Source: Branchipolynoe longqiensis
Taxonomy: Eukaryota; Annelida; Polychaeta; Phyllodocida; Polynoidae
Direction: 5' to 3'
Assembly: GCA_030323885.1 (NCBI GenBank)
Contig: CM059196.1
Span: forward strand, 37,436,348 to 37,500,347
Length of the DNA: 64,000 bases
The notes beneath the pieces were generated by a model. It was not told the origin of the DNA. It saw only the letters and a list, made by a program, of their open reading frames with translations, and searched no databases. The position numbers and the translations under genes are program-made. The stretch's first letter is position 1. Each line of letters opens with the position of its first letter. Positions 1-11,082 of the stretch are shown piece by piece.

Positions 1-655
1 TAGTGGTAGTACTAGTAGTGGTAGTGGTGGTGGTGGTAGTGGTGGTTGTGGTGGTGGTGGTTGCAGTGGCGGGAGTGGTGGTGGTAGTGTTGGTGGTGGT
101 AGTGGTGGTGGTGGTAGTGGTGGTGGTGGTAGTGGTTGTAGTGGTGGTGGTAGTGGTTGTAGTGGTGGTGGTGGTAGTGGTTGTAGTGGTGGTGGTGGTA
201 GTGCTGGTGGTAGTGGTGGTAGTGGTGGTAGTGGTGATAGTGGTGGTAGTGGTGGTAGTGGTGGTGGTAGTGGTGGTGGTAATGGTAATGGTGGTAGTGG
301 TGGTGGTAGTGGTGGTGGTTGTGGTGGTGGTGGTGGTAGTGGTGGTGGTAGTGGTGGTAGTGGTGGTGGTAATGGTGGTGGTGGTAGTGGTGGTAATGGT
401 AGTGGTGGTAGTGGTGGTGGTAGTGGTGGTGGTGGTGGTAGTGGTTGTAGTGGTGGTGGTGGTAGTGGTGGTGGTAGTGGTGGTAGTGGTGGTAGTGGTG
501 GTGGTGGTGGTAGCGGTGGTAGAGGTAGTGGTGGTGGTGGTAGTGGTGGTGGTGGTTGTAGTGGTGGTGGTGGTGGTAGTGGTGGTGGTGGTAGTGGTGG
601 TGGTAGTGGTGGTGGTAGTGGTGATAGTGGTGGTGATAGTGGTGGTAATGATGGT
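1..655. repeat. GTGGTA/GTGGTG simple satellite
   Basis: Degenerate hexamer/triplet array of GTGGTA and GTGGTG that starts at or before the window edge and fades out near 655. It reads as poly-valine on the plus strand and poly-His/Tyr on the minus strand, so the long open frames here are artefacts of the triplet period. No start context or domain is seen. Confidence 0.95.
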
Positions 656-982
656 GAAGCAGTAGGAAGATGGTGGCGGTGGTGAGGTAGAGACGGAGGT
701 ATGTGCCGTCAATTGTTGCCCTCACACCTAACAACACTTACTCCCACACCCGGCTGCACGGCCAGTGTAACACTAATCCCCCACCAGACGGCGCCACATT
801 GAACACTCTCTACACCATCTTCACAACAACAACACCAACACCAACAACAACAACACCAACCACCTTCACGCACCCACAGAAACACAACAAGGGCATCAAT
901 TCGCCCCAAAGCTACACCTGCTTTCAACGTGACTGTGCGTTGTTTGCCGACCACAGACGGGCGGGACCGGTGTGCTTACTTA
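656..982. other. Unassigned sequence between satellite and MITE
   Basis: No recognisable gene. It holds a short CAACAACACCAACA-type microsatellite at about 824-862. Open frames through it are short and resemble no family I know. Confidence 0.5.
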
Positions 983-1524
983 TGCCAGGCACACACCTCC
1001 CGTATACAATTCAAGCTCTAAATCTGACTGCACGTCACAACCCGACCCGTCCCGTTTAGCGACTAAAACTGGCCGATTCATTTTTCGAATCTTAGTCTTA
1101 AGCACTAAAACTGAGTTTTAAGTCGCGAATCAGAAGCATTATGGCTGGCGCACACCTCCCGTTTACGATTCGCGCACTAAAACTCGCGACCCGCCCCGAC
1201 GCGCTTAAAACTGAGAACGTACCGATTCTTTTTTTGAATCGCGAATCGCAATCGTAATCGGCCGTTTTTAGCCCTAAAACTGAGGTTTTATGCGCGAATC
1301 GCAATCGCTAGGTGTGCGCGGGGAGCGCACACATAGCGATTTTTGTGCGCGAAACGGGCAGTTTTAGATCGTAAACGGTAGGTGGGTGCGCACAGACGGG
1401 AGGTGTGTGCCAGCCATTAGGTGCATTAGGGGGTCACACACCTAAAGACTGAAACTGACTAAAACTCAAACTTAATCGCGAAACGGGCAGTTTTAGGTTT
1501 TATAGGGGAGGTGTGTACCGGGCA
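983..1524. mobile_element. Outer Harbinger-like MITE with TTA target duplication
   Basis: Terminal inverted repeats begin TGCCAGGCACACACCTCCCG on the left and end with the complement of TGCCCGGTACACACCTCCCC on the right. Both ends are flanked by TTA (980-982 and 1525-1527). A three-base TTA/TAA duplication is typical of PIF/Harbinger elements. The interior is made of repeated CTAAAACTGA-like words with no coding capacity. A second copy of the same family is inserted inside it (1142-1416), and a related, shorter copy lies at 24213-24508. The superfamily assignment rests only on target-site length. Confidence 0.7.
1142..1416. mobile_element. Inner nested Harbinger-like MITE
   Basis: Terminal inverted repeats TGGCTGGCGCACACCTCCCG and the complement of TGGCTGGCACACACCTCCCG, flanked by TTA at 1139-1141 and 1417-1419. 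It sits inside the outer copy of the same family, which dates it as the later insertion. It is 275 bp long and non-coding. Confidence 0.7.
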
Positions 1525-1669
1525 TTAGTTACACGCAATATATCGGGTCCAAGCGAACTGCAAGACCCAAGAAAACCGACCGGTCGTCTTGGTGAGCTGG
1601 GTGCCTCACTATCGGAACCTTCCAGAGGCTGCGGCACAGACACATTGTATTGGCGGACATTCATCAGAC

Positions 1670-1990
1670 TCCGCCCACGCCCCCCTCCTCCACACCCCGC
1701 CCCTAACCACACACCCCCTCCCCCTACCCTTGCCCGCCCACACACGCTATCTACCCGCTCAGCCATTACAAACCCACCCTCGCCTTGTCATGCCTTCCCC
1801 TTCCCTGAATTGCGCCACAGGTCATTGCCATGCCCACCCCTGCATTATTAGCTTGCCTGTCCTGGCCTGCCCTACGCTACCCTACCCATCCTTGCCCTGC
1901 CCCGTCTTTCCCTGCATTACCATTCCCTATCCTGTTGTGCCCTGTCTGCCCTTCATTGTTATGTCCTGTCTTATTCTGAACTTTCCTGCA
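1670..1990. repeat. C-rich CCCTGCC-like low-complexity tract
   Basis: A pyrimidine-rich stretch dominated by CCCTGCC, CCTACCC and CACACCCC words, leading into the 155-bp minisatellite. The open frames on both strands are compositional. Confidence 0.6.
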
Positions 1991-3720
1991 CTGTACTACT
2001 TTGTTTGACCAATCCCTGCACTATACCACACTGCCTGCACTACACTGCACGGCCTGCCCTGCACTACATAATACATCCCTGGACTACACTACAGTAGACA
2101 TCCCTGCACAACACTACATTTCTATCCTCTGCACGGCCTCTCCTGCATTACACAATACATCCCTGCACTACACTACAGTACACATCCCTGCACTACACAC
2201 CTCTAGCCTCTGCACTACACTACACAGCTTGCCCTGCACTGCACTACACTACACATCCCTGCATGGCACTACATTTCTAACCTCTGCACGGCCTGTCCTG
2301 CATTACACAATACGACCCCGCACTACACTACAGTACACATCCCTGCACTACACACCTCTAGCATCTGCACTACACTACACAGCTTTCCCTGCACTGCACT
2401 ACACTACACATCCCTGCACGACACTACATTTCTAACCTCTACACGGCCTTTCCTGCATTACACAATACATCCCTGATCTACACTACAGTACACATCCCTG
2501 CACTACACATCTCTAGCCTCTGCACTACACTACACGGCTTTCCCTGCAGTGCACTGCACTACACGTCCTTGCATGGCACTACATTTCTAACCTCTGCACG
2601 GCCTGCCCTGCATTGAACAATACGTCCCTGCACTGCACTACACTACACAACCCTGCACGACACTACATTTCTAACCTCTACACGGCCTTTCCTGCATTAC
2701 ACAATACATCCCTGATCTACACTACAGTACACATCCCTGCACTACACATCTCTAGCCTCTGCACTACACTACACGGCTTTCCCTGCACTGCACTGCACTA
2801 CACATCCCTGCATGGCACTACATTTCTAACCTCTGCACGGCCTGCCCTGCATTGCACAATACGTCCCTTCACTACACTACAGTACACATCCCTGCACTAC
2901 ACATCTCTAGCCTCTGCACTACACTACACAGCTTTCCCTGCACTGCACTACACTACACATCCCTGCACGGCACTACATTTCTAACCTCTACACGGCCTGT
3001 CCTGCATTACACAATACGTCCCTGCACTACACTACAGTACACATCCCTGCACTACACATCTCTAGCCTCTGCACTACACTACACAGCTTTCCCTGCACTG
3101 CACTACACTACACATCCCTGCACGGCACTACATTTCTAACCTCTACACGGCCTGTCCTGCATTACACAATACGTCCCTGCACTACACTACAGTACACATC
3201 CCTGCACTACACATCTCTAGCCTCTGCACTATACTACACAGCCTTCCCTGCAGTGCACTACACTACACATCCCTGCACGGCACTACATTTCTATCCTCTG
3301 CATGGCCTGCACTGCATTACACAATACGTCCCTGCACTACACCACAGTACACATCCCTGCACTACACACCTCTAGCCTCTGTACTACACTACACGGCTTG
3401 CCCTGCACTACACTACACATGCCTGCATGGCACTACATTTCTAACCTCTACACGGCCTTCCCTGCACTGCACTACACTACACATCCCTGCACGACACATT
3501 TCTAACCTCTGCATGGCCTAGCCTGCATTGCACAATACGTCCCTGCACTACACTACAGTACACATCCCTGCACGACACATTTCTAGCCTCTGTACTACAC
3601 TACGTGGCCTGCCCTGCACTACACAATACAATACATCCCTGCACAACACTGCACTGTCTGCCCTGCACAACACTGCACTGTCTGCCCTGCACAACACTAC
3701 ATTTCCCATACCTGTACACT
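1991..3720. repeat. 155-bp higher-order minisatellite
   Basis: Built from CTGCACTACACTACA-type subunits in a higher-order unit of about 155 bp. The marker CATTTCTAACCTCT recurs near 2272, 2426, 2582, 2666, 2821, 2975, 3130, 3286 and 3435, giving spacings of 149-156 bp with one contracted 84-bp unit. The repeated TSLHYTT-type reading frames are artefacts of the repeat. Confidence 0.93.
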
Positions 3721-3756
3721 ACACGGAAGTGCATGCTTCCCACTTACCCTCATCCC

Positions 3757-4030
3757 TGGGTTTTTTGTTATTGTTGTTGTTAGGGTTTTAAATCCCAATA
3801 ACATCTAAAGTCATATCAGGATGAGTACCGACTTTATAGTGCTGCCCCACTTGGAGACCAGGCTCCCAGCACCATGACCCAATATCCCACTCAGTCACAT
3901 GATCCTGATACTGAACTAACTATTCCTTACCTATTCCTATTAACGCCGAGCGCCAGACTAGGTAGTGACAAGTGACATTGCTTTGAGTCAGCTGCGATTT
4001 GACCCTCCAGACCTTCCGCATGGGAAGCCT
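3757..4030 (-). mobile_element. tRNA-derived SINE (family A-like), reverse
   Basis: On the minus strand it reads from a tRNA-like head through the body (AGCACTATAAAGTC, TGATATGACCTTAGATGTT) to a GTAAAAC...CAACAA tail. It lacks part of the body and is interrupted near the head by the MITE at 4031. Confidence 0.8.
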
Positions 4031-4345
4031 GGGCCGCGTTCAGGGTCCGTCTCCGAGATGTCTCCGCGATGCCCCTGATGTGACGCTAGTCTGAACTGCA
4101 AAAGCAGTTTGTCGCCTCGAAAAAGGCCGCTCCCAGAGGCAACAGCCATTTGCAATAGAAAAGCTGCGCTGTGATTGGCTGAAACCACTGAATACGGTAG
4201 CCATTTTCGAGGCGCTTTTCATCTCCTGTCTGAAATAGGAGGCGTCTCCGAGACCTCTCCGAGATGCACCCTGAATGGAAATAAACCAAAAAGCATCGCC
4301 GAGACGTCTCCGAGACCTCTCCGAGACCCACCCTGAATGCGACCC
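4031..4345. mobile_element. MITE with GTCTCCGAGA subterminal repeats
   Basis: Terminal inverted repeats GGGCCGCGTTCAGGGT (4031-4046) and the complement of GGGTCGCATTCAGGGT (4330-4345) match at 14 of 16 bases. Direct and inverted copies of CTCCGAGA fill both subterminal regions. It is inserted at the head end of the SINE at 3757. It has no coding capacity, and I cannot assign the superfamily. Confidence 0.65.
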
Positions 4346-4410
4346 TGCACTCTTATTGCTTCAGCCACCACCTCTGTCTGATTCATCCCTGTTACAGTGT
4401 TAGTGACAGC

Positions 4411-5119
4411 TTAAAGTTGCATAGTCCGATGTCTTTCGAATTTTCCCCTCATTTTTTTAGATAAATGTATAAGGCTGAACATTATAACATAATATGCATT
4501 ATTCTGGAGTCACTTTGATTAAAAAACGCCTAATGTTGGAGCAATTTGAGCTGAAAGAACCTAAAATAATTTTGCCAAGCTTGCCAAAAGTCCAGTTGTG
4601 GTGGTCCAGATTCACATCTCACGATGGTCTCATGATGAGGAATGAACTACTAATCTGTAGGTAGCCTGGTCCCCTATCAATTCCTACTGGCCAAGTGTGT
4701 GTAGAGGGCAGGAGTAGGTGTGAGGAATGGGTGTGTGGAGGGGTGTGTGGTGCTGTCAGTGTGTGTGTTGGGAGGGGGAAGTGGGTGAGCAACTGACCCA
4801 ACCATGGGTGGTTAGGTGGGATGCCATCAAACCTCTACTATATGTCCTGGAACCTGACTAAGACATATACGGTACTGGAATGAGGTCCAGACTAATGAGG
4901 TCACGAGATTGACCTAATTGGTCAGTACCCTCTCTACCTAATGGCTGTCTCAAAGTAGGTGTCCAAAGGGATGGGGTAATAAATTCACTGATTATTCTGT
5001 ATATGCTGTACCAAAGCATTAGTTAATGCACCAGTACCTAAGTTGGATATATAGAATCAAATATACATAATTGTCTTTGTTTTGAAAAAAATATGTTTCA
5101 TCAGACTATGCAACTTTAA
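4411..5119. mobile_element. MITE family K (TTAAAGCTGCATAGTCCGATG termini)
   Basis: Left end TTAAAGTTGCATAGTCCGAT and right end the inverted ATCAGACTATGCAACTTTAA. It is about 709 bp, AT-rich and non-coding. Copies or fragments of the same family lie at 14360-15275, 18890-18945, 22426-22782 and 46545-46966. The internal 4690-4790 part is GT-rich. Confidence 0.7.
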
Positions 5120-5200
5120 GAGAACTACATATATTCCGATTTCGCTGGTTCCCGAAGTTCCGACTCGATGTATACATTTACATACCCACAAATTGGGTTT

Positions 5201-5529
5201 TGTTTTGTTGTTGTTTTACGTCCTAGCAACATCTAAGGTCATATCAGGACGGGTACCGACTTGTGACAGTGCGCACTCATGGTGACTTTATAGTGCTGTC
5301 CTACTGGGAAACCAGGCCACCGGCACCATGACCTGATATCCCACTCAGTCACATTATCCTGACACTGAGCACACCAGTCCTTGCCCTATCCTAATAATGC
5401 CGAGCGCCTGGCTAGGAAGCGACAAGTATCAATTTTAAAGTCATTGGTTTGACTCGACCGGGACTAGAACCCACGACCCCATGATCTACCAGCACGGGAG
5501 ACGGACGCTCCAACCCACTCGGCCACCCC
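5201..5529 (-). mobile_element. SINE family B, near full length, reverse
   Basis: Tail at the left (GTTGTTGTTTTACGTCCTAG), then the conserved body, then a head ending GACGGACGCT...CTCGGCCACCC. On the minus strand the head has an A-box-like TGGCCGAGTGGG and a B-box-like GGTTCTAGTCCC, the hallmarks of a tRNA-derived RNA polymerase III promoter. Family B differs from family A by the GATCGTGGGGTC...GTGGGTTCGAACCC head and the CAACAACAAACAAAC tail. Confidence 0.88.
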
Positions 5530-5531
5530 TA

Positions 5532-6247
5532 GGCCCGTATTCATGAGCTCGGGGTACGGTTACCCGGTCCCGCGGTTTAACGGCGGCGGTTAAGTAGGTC
5601 AATTGGTATTCACCAATGTTCTAGCCGGTCCGGATAGCTACCCGTTCGCTTTGTTTACACTGGTCGATTCAAAAATATTAATATTGCCGCCTTTGCGCCA
5701 GCAGGGTGAATTTCGCTTCGGATTTAGGGTTAAATTGATAAGATTTCACTTATTGCGTATGTAATTCTGTTAAATATGACTGCATTTAATAGATTAGGGC
5801 GTAAGATATACTAAGAAATTCACGCCGATCCGGCGGCGACTGCGGCGGCCATGTTTGGTTAACGTTGGACAGTATGGATATCGACGTCGCTGCGGAGGCG
5901 GCGATTTGTGTACTTTACATTCGTCGATTCGAAAATATTAATATCGCCGCCTTTGCGGCAGCAGCGTTAATTTCGCTTCGGATTTAGGGTTAATTTGAAT
6001 AAATTTCACTTATTGCGTATTTAAATCTATCAAATATGATCGCATTGAATAGATTCAGACCCACACAGGCTCACTAACCCCTCGGGATAGTCCCTTACCC
6101 CTGAGTCGAAAGTGGGGTAGCGTACCCCCCGGTTAGAGCCACAGGGTAGCGCTACCCAAAGCTCATGAATACGGATTTTCCACCGTTAGCCGGGGGGGTA
6201 CCACTACCCTCGGTTAGAGCCCTAACCCGAGCTCATGAATACGGCCC
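5532..6247. mobile_element. Palindromic TIR element with internal duplication
   Basis: Termini GGCCCGTATTCATGAGCTCG and the inverted GAGCTCATGAATACGGCCCC, each flanked by TA (5530-5531 and 6249-6250). It contains two direct copies of about 130 bp (5659-5792 and 5919-6055), both with GCCGCCTTTGCG and TTCGCTTCGGATTTAGGGTT. An extra inverted end (GCTCATGAATACGG) occurs at about 6162-6175. It has no coding capacity. Confidence 0.72.
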
Positions 6248-6277
6248 CTATACTTCACCCTATCATGTATATACTGA

Positions 6278-6512
6278 ACATGGAAGGTCGGAAGTTCAAT
6301 TCCCAGTTGAATCAAACCAATGACACTTGTGATACTTGGCCCTTCATAGCCACGCGCTCGGCATTATTAGAATAGGGCGAGCACTGGTTGGCTCAGTGTC
6401 AGGATAACGTGACTGTGTGGGATATTAGGTCATGGTGCTGGTCGCCTGGTCTCACTGGTTTGACTCGGCCGGGATTCGACTTTCCGCATGGGAAGCCTGA
6501 GCTCTACCGATG
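6278..6512 (+). mobile_element. SINE fragment joined to an inverted SINE head
   Basis: 6278-6456 reads forward from the B-box part of the head through GGTTGGCTCAGTGTCAGGAT and GGTCATGGTGCTGG. It then switches at about 6457 to an inverted head (TTTGACTCGGCCGGGATTCG...CTCTACCGAT). This is a rearranged SINE pair, followed directly by a run of 19 G. Confidence 0.75.
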
Positions 6513-6689
6513 GGGGGGGGGGGGGGGGGGCCATCGCGTCCGCTGGTTCCGCGCGTGTATTTGTTTATGAAACAGGAAACCAGCGCAGTACCCGACACGC
6601 GCACAGACGACGCTCCTTGACGTCAAACACGTCAACACGCGATGATATATAGGTTTAGCAGATCGTGAGATTCAAACCTACGGGTTTAC

Positions 6690-6883
6690 ACGATTTATAC
6701 TTGTCGCTTCCTAGCCAGCAAGGACTGGTTGGCTCAGTGTCAGGATAATGTGACTGAGTGGGATATCACTTATCAGGCTATGGTGCTGGTGGCCTGGTCT
6801 CCAAGTGGGACAGCACTATAACGTCACCATGAGTACGCACTATCGCAAGTCGGTGCCCGTCCTGATATTACCTTAGATGTTAC
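6690..6883 (+). mobile_element. SINE, 5'-damaged, forward
   Basis: Forward body from TTCAAACCTACGGG to CCTTAGATGTT, missing most of the head and about 15 bp in the GCTCGGCATT area. It meets the reverse copy at 6884 tail to tail. Confidence 0.8.
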
Positions 6884-7152
6884 CGACTTGTGACAGCGTG
6901 TACTCATGGAGACGTTATAGTTCTGCCCCAATGGGAGACCAGGCCGTTAGAACCATGACCCGATACGCCACAGTGACATTATCCTGATATTGAGCTAATT
7001 CAGTCCATGTTTCATCCTATTAATGCCGAGCACCAGGCTAGGTAGTGACAAGTATCAATTTTATAAGTCATAGGTGTGACTCGGCTGGGATTTGAACTCC
7101 CGATCTTCCGCGCGGGAAGCCTGCGCCCTACCGATTCGGCCATCATGTCCGG
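6884..7152 (-). mobile_element. SINE family A, reverse, tail-to-tail with neighbour
   Basis: Reverse copy with a complete head ending CTACCGATTCGGCCATCATG. Its tail is missing where it abuts the forward copy, so 6690-7152 is an imperfect palindrome. Confidence 0.8.
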
Positions 7153-7230
7153 CATTTACATATGTATGTAACATATGTACGTACGTGTATATGTATATAC
7201 ATATATTTATACGTGGATATATAGATACAT

Positions 7231-8195
7231 ATGGGTCGTTCTCAGAAGTTGTGTACCAATAGTGTGACATCAGTACCAGAAAATCAAAATGCTGCCAAAG
7301 TCCTATAAGCAAGTTTCCTCAATGTGTATGTCCTTTTGCATCTGAATAATTGAAAATAAACATATTCTGGCATTTTTAAGTAGGTCAAATGATGCTCACA
7401 CCCAATAAATAGCAGTATAGCATGGAAACCAATCTGACTCCAAAATCAAATATTTTCCACACAAAACTTGACATTTTTAGGACATTTCACATGCCACTTG
7501 CTTTATAAACAGTAGTAATAATAATTTGAAACCTCATTGCTATGGTTTTGTCTTATTTGTGATTATTAAAGAGAAAAGCAGAAAAATATTAGCAGAGTAA
7601 CAGTCAAAGTGGAAACAACAATTTTACACAAATGTTCGGCTCAAATTTCAATGTTTAGGGGCAATTTCAGGATTTATCTTTTACTATACCATAACTGGGT
7701 CCATGCATAGTGTCAAATGGTGAAAATAATTCCTGTACTGTATCTGTACTCAGTGTTTGATACAGAGTTTCATAGTATTTGCAAGTGGAAACGAAATGTT
7801 ACGATGTTAATGACTCCAGAAAATGTTAACTATTTCATCATTAAAATTTTTTTTTAGAAATAAATGTCTTCAACTTAATGAAGACATTGTATATGACCAT
7901 TTGAAGTGAAATGAGCTGTTGTTCAGAGGTTTTCATTAAGTTTGTGACACTTTATTTTCAATGCTGTTGACAATGTCACAAATTAGTGATGTAATTTTCT
8001 ATGTATTTAGCTACATCCATCCCAATAAGATACATAATACACAATATTAACATTTACTTTTGATCTAAACTATCTCCCACATTATTTGGCTAACTGATGA
8101 AATCTAAATATTGACACTCCAATAAAGGGTTTCTTTGAAATATGCATTTCTAGTAGACTACCTCAAGTGGTACACAGTTTCTGAGAACGACCCAT
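7231..8195. mobile_element. 965-bp non-autonomous TIR transposon
   Basis: A near-perfect 28-bp terminal inverted repeat, ATGGGTCGTTCTCAGAAGTT on the left and its complement on the right (AACGACCCAT at the edge), with two mismatches. The interior is AT-rich, has no open frame above 60 residues and shares nothing I recognise with the other elements. It is long for a MITE and could be an internally deleted transposon. The superfamily is unknown. Confidence 0.75.
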
Positions 8196-8867
8196 ATACA
8201 CATACACATAATTGTACAACAAAAGAAGAAGAAAAGCAATCAATTAATGGTATGTTTTCGCCTTTGACGCAGTATTCCCTTCTAAAAAGTTCTATGCAGC
8301 AACAAATCCTGATCTCACAGTGAATATATTCCAGACATTTGTCTCTCTCTCTCGATATCCTTACTTCATCAGAGGCTTTACACAATGGAGTGATCATTTA
8401 ATAATTATTATATTCATTAATTAAATAAAAGCGCAGAGTTTGTCTGCACTAAAGAAATCGAAATCGATGATCGCAGAGACATACGACAACGACGACGCTA
8501 TGACGGGCCAACAGGCATGCGCGAAAGGGAACTTCCGGCCGCAGCCACCTCGGGGAGGGCGGCTGTCATCGATCAATGACAGATCGACGACAGGGGTGTA
8601 CACTCGAACGATCGATCAAGTAAATGCTAGCGATCGACGCTGGGGTAAACAACACTGGAGTTTGGGAACTTGCATTGACTACGGCTGAACCCAACCACCC
8701 TTCCCAATCTCGCTGGCACACACAGCTCGTCTGTGCATATATATATATTATATATATACACCATATATCCGCAAGTAACATTCCAATCGTTAGACTTTTC
8801 TTAAATCTGAAAATAGGGGTTCGATTATGATGCAAGCACCATTTTTTCAAAGCGATGACTCAAGCTG
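8196..8867. other. Unassigned; includes a GC-rich patch
   Basis: 8440-8690 is richer in CG dinucleotides than its surroundings and open in two frames, but I see no splice sites, domain or codon pattern that would support an exon. An ATATATAT tract sits at 8738-8760. Confidence 0.4.
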
Positions 8868-8988
8868 TGGTGGTAGCGCGTTTCCTCCAAAGAAATATGT
8901 CAGAATGACCATATGTTTGACGGCCAATAGCCGATGATAAAAATCAATGTGCTCTAGAGGCGTTATTAAATAAAACAAGCATTTTTTA
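8868..8988 (+). mobile_element. Mollusc-type SINE, 3' fragment
   Basis: Carries GCGTTTCCTCCAAAGAAATA, ATGACCATATGTTTGACG and the tail GGCGTTATTAAATAAAACAAG. The same sequence occurs at 19539-19722 and, with its tRNA-like head, at 21207-21538. Confidence 0.8.
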
Positions 8989-9104
8989 AAAGAATGATCT
9001 TGCATAATATCTAGGGATAACCCGTTATGGAGTGTCCATAAGTAAAGCACCTGTGTATATATATATGTAAGCGCATTGCCTGTGTGTATGTAATTGTAAG
9101 CATT

Positions 9105-9300
9105 AAAACAATTGCAATTCCAGGGGGAGGAGTGTAGTGGTCTGCACTGACCTCTTGGGCAGGGAGCCACATAGACAGGTATGGTGATATCAGGGAGCCT
9201 AGGTGGTGTAATGTTTAGCACACTGGCCCTGAATGCAAAAAGATGTGGGTTCGAGTCCCCCTCTAGGAGCAATATTTCCCATTTTCATCACCCCCACGAC
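9105..9300 (+). mobile_element. Second tRNA-like SINE/interspersed repeat
   Basis: Contains GGAGGAGTGTAGTGG followed by GGGAGCCTAGGTGGTGTAAT and a B-box-like GGGTTCGAGTCCCC. The same order of blocks recurs at 62995-63175, and the head alone at about 62786-62900. The head resembles a tRNA, but the copies diverge and are embedded in a longer shared unit, so this is a repeat and not a tRNA gene. Confidence 0.65.
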
Positions 9301-9717
9301 ATATATATAAATATTATATGTGTGGGTGCGTTTGGAATTCCATTATTTGAATCAGATAAAAAGCAACATTTCCTTCATATTTGCAATGGACATATTCTTC
9401 AGCACACACATGACAAATGTATGCTGATATTCTGCGTCTCTTTTCACATGTGCATGGTCAGTCATATGCATCGTATATACTGGCACAAACAGGCGTAACT
9501 CACACAGGCGGGGGATGGATAACATTTGAAATTACCTGCCTTTATTTGGTCATCCAGTCACGTGACCATCTGCTCATAAAACAATTTCCATATAAAGCTT
9601 TCTGCCACCTGCAAAATCCAAACCCAATGACATTGACAGATCAACTCAAACTCCCAACCTTCAAGGATGTCAATTGTTCTACCCCTCTCCCTCTCAACTA
9701 TTATCCCTTTAGATCTT

Positions 9718-10016
9718 TCCTGTGTGGAAGGTCGGGAGTTCAATTCCTGGTTGAGTCAAACCAATGACTTACACAATTGGTACTTGTCGCTTTTTAGCCA
9801 GGCGCTTGGCATTATTAGGAAAGGGCAAGTACTGGTTGGCTCAGGGGCAGGATAATGTGATTGAGTGTGATATCAGGTCATGGTGCTGGTCGCCTAATCT
9901 CCCAGTGGGGCAGCACTATAAAGTCGCCATGAGTGAGCACTGTCACAAGTCGGTACCCTTCCTGATATGACCTTAGATGTTGCCAGGACGTAAAACTCCA
10001 ACAACCAACCAACCAA
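9718..10016 (+). mobile_element. SINE family A, 5'-truncated, with 13-bp target duplication
   Basis: Starts in the head just before GGTCGGGAGTTCAATTCCTG and ends in (CAAC)n. It is bounded by CCCTTTAGATCTT at 9705-9717 and 10017-10029. The exact 13-bp duplication and the 5' truncation are the signature of LINE-machinery retroposition. Confidence 0.92.
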
Positions 10017-10029
10017 CCCTTTAGATCTT

Positions 10030-10503
10030 ATATATAAGGAGATTGAGTGTAATCGGAGCTGTCAGTTCAAAACATTCCTCAAGTGACTCATGACTAACCT
10101 TGTCTCAGGTGTTCAAAATACCTAAACAATATGACTTACATTGTGAAATGAACTACACGATGCCTTATGTTTATTGTTACTGGTGTGATTGCAATTGTAA
10201 CTCCATTTAGACGTTTCAAACTTCGCTTTCTTTGTCCTTGCGTCTCTGAATTAGACTTTAAAACCACACACACACTCCTTACCCACTAGAACTGGGGCTA
10301 CAGAGAAACCCCCTTAGTTCTACAAACACACTCCAGGGGCCTCGTCTCCCTCTCATTGGGGACCGATTTGCTAAAGGTACTATCACTAAATGTCCAGGTT
10401 CATGAGTGGGAAAGCAATAGGACTATATTCCAACTGTTGACAGCCACAAATCTCCTATTATCGCCCACGGCAATGTCTTAGCGGTTACTCACGGTTTGAT
10501 GTA
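10030..10503. other. Unassigned sequence
   Basis: No repeat, open frame or splice pattern that I can support. Base composition is similar to the surroundings. Confidence 0.4.
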
Positions 10504-10702
10504 CTGCAAAACCTCTCTAACCGACCACCTCCACAGATCGACCACTCCCCTATATTAATCACTCCATTTGGATCCCAAACGATCGCCCATACACCAATCA
10601 TTGTAACAACAAATATATCTCCCTAAACCGACCACCTTCCTAAATGGACCATTTAAGTTTAAAGTCGGTCCCATGGTTGGTAGATTTAGAGAGGTTTTAC
10701 TG
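10504..10702. mobile_element. Pogo/Tigger-like MITE (CAGTAAAACCTCTCTA family)
   Basis: Ends CTGCAAAACCTCTCTAACCG and the complement of CAGTAAAACCTCTCTAAATC, flanked by TA on both sides. TA duplications and CAGT-type ends fit pogo/Tigger elements. Other copies are at 14414, 33644 and 37392. Confidence 0.8.
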
Positions 10703-11082
10703 TATATGGCAATATCTATTGTCAATGTGTAAATATACACCAAAAGGTTCTAAAATTGCCAAATGGCTATAGATAATTCCCATCACAAAACCTGCCCTCT
10801 GGTGGCATTGATAAGTACTACAATAATGGGTAGCTAGCTTCTCACTACACATGCTCCACGGAAAATTTCTGAAGTTTTGATGAATGGAAGTTTCCGGTTA
10901 AACATGGAATCCTGTCACCAGTCGATTATTGGAGATGTTCGGTTCCCAGTAACGCAGACATATACCGGTTGTTGGATTTGAACCCACAGACTTTAACTTG
11001 ACTCGGGCAACAATCCACGGGGCTCACATCAAAGTCCTCGTTAAAACATGGCCAGCATGCAAAGTCTCAATTACTGGGTTGG

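Noticed and set aside
3..665. 220-residue poly-valine frame and the 241-residue His/Tyr frame opposite it
   Set aside because: Pure translation of a triplet-period satellite; no real start context or non-repeat domain.
8440..8688. 82-residue frame in a CG-rich patch
   Set aside because: No homology or splice support; several overlapping frames are open on both strands.
9200..9275. A tRNA gene
   Set aside because: A tRNA-like head with A/B boxes, but two or three diverged copies share longer flanks, so it is a SINE.
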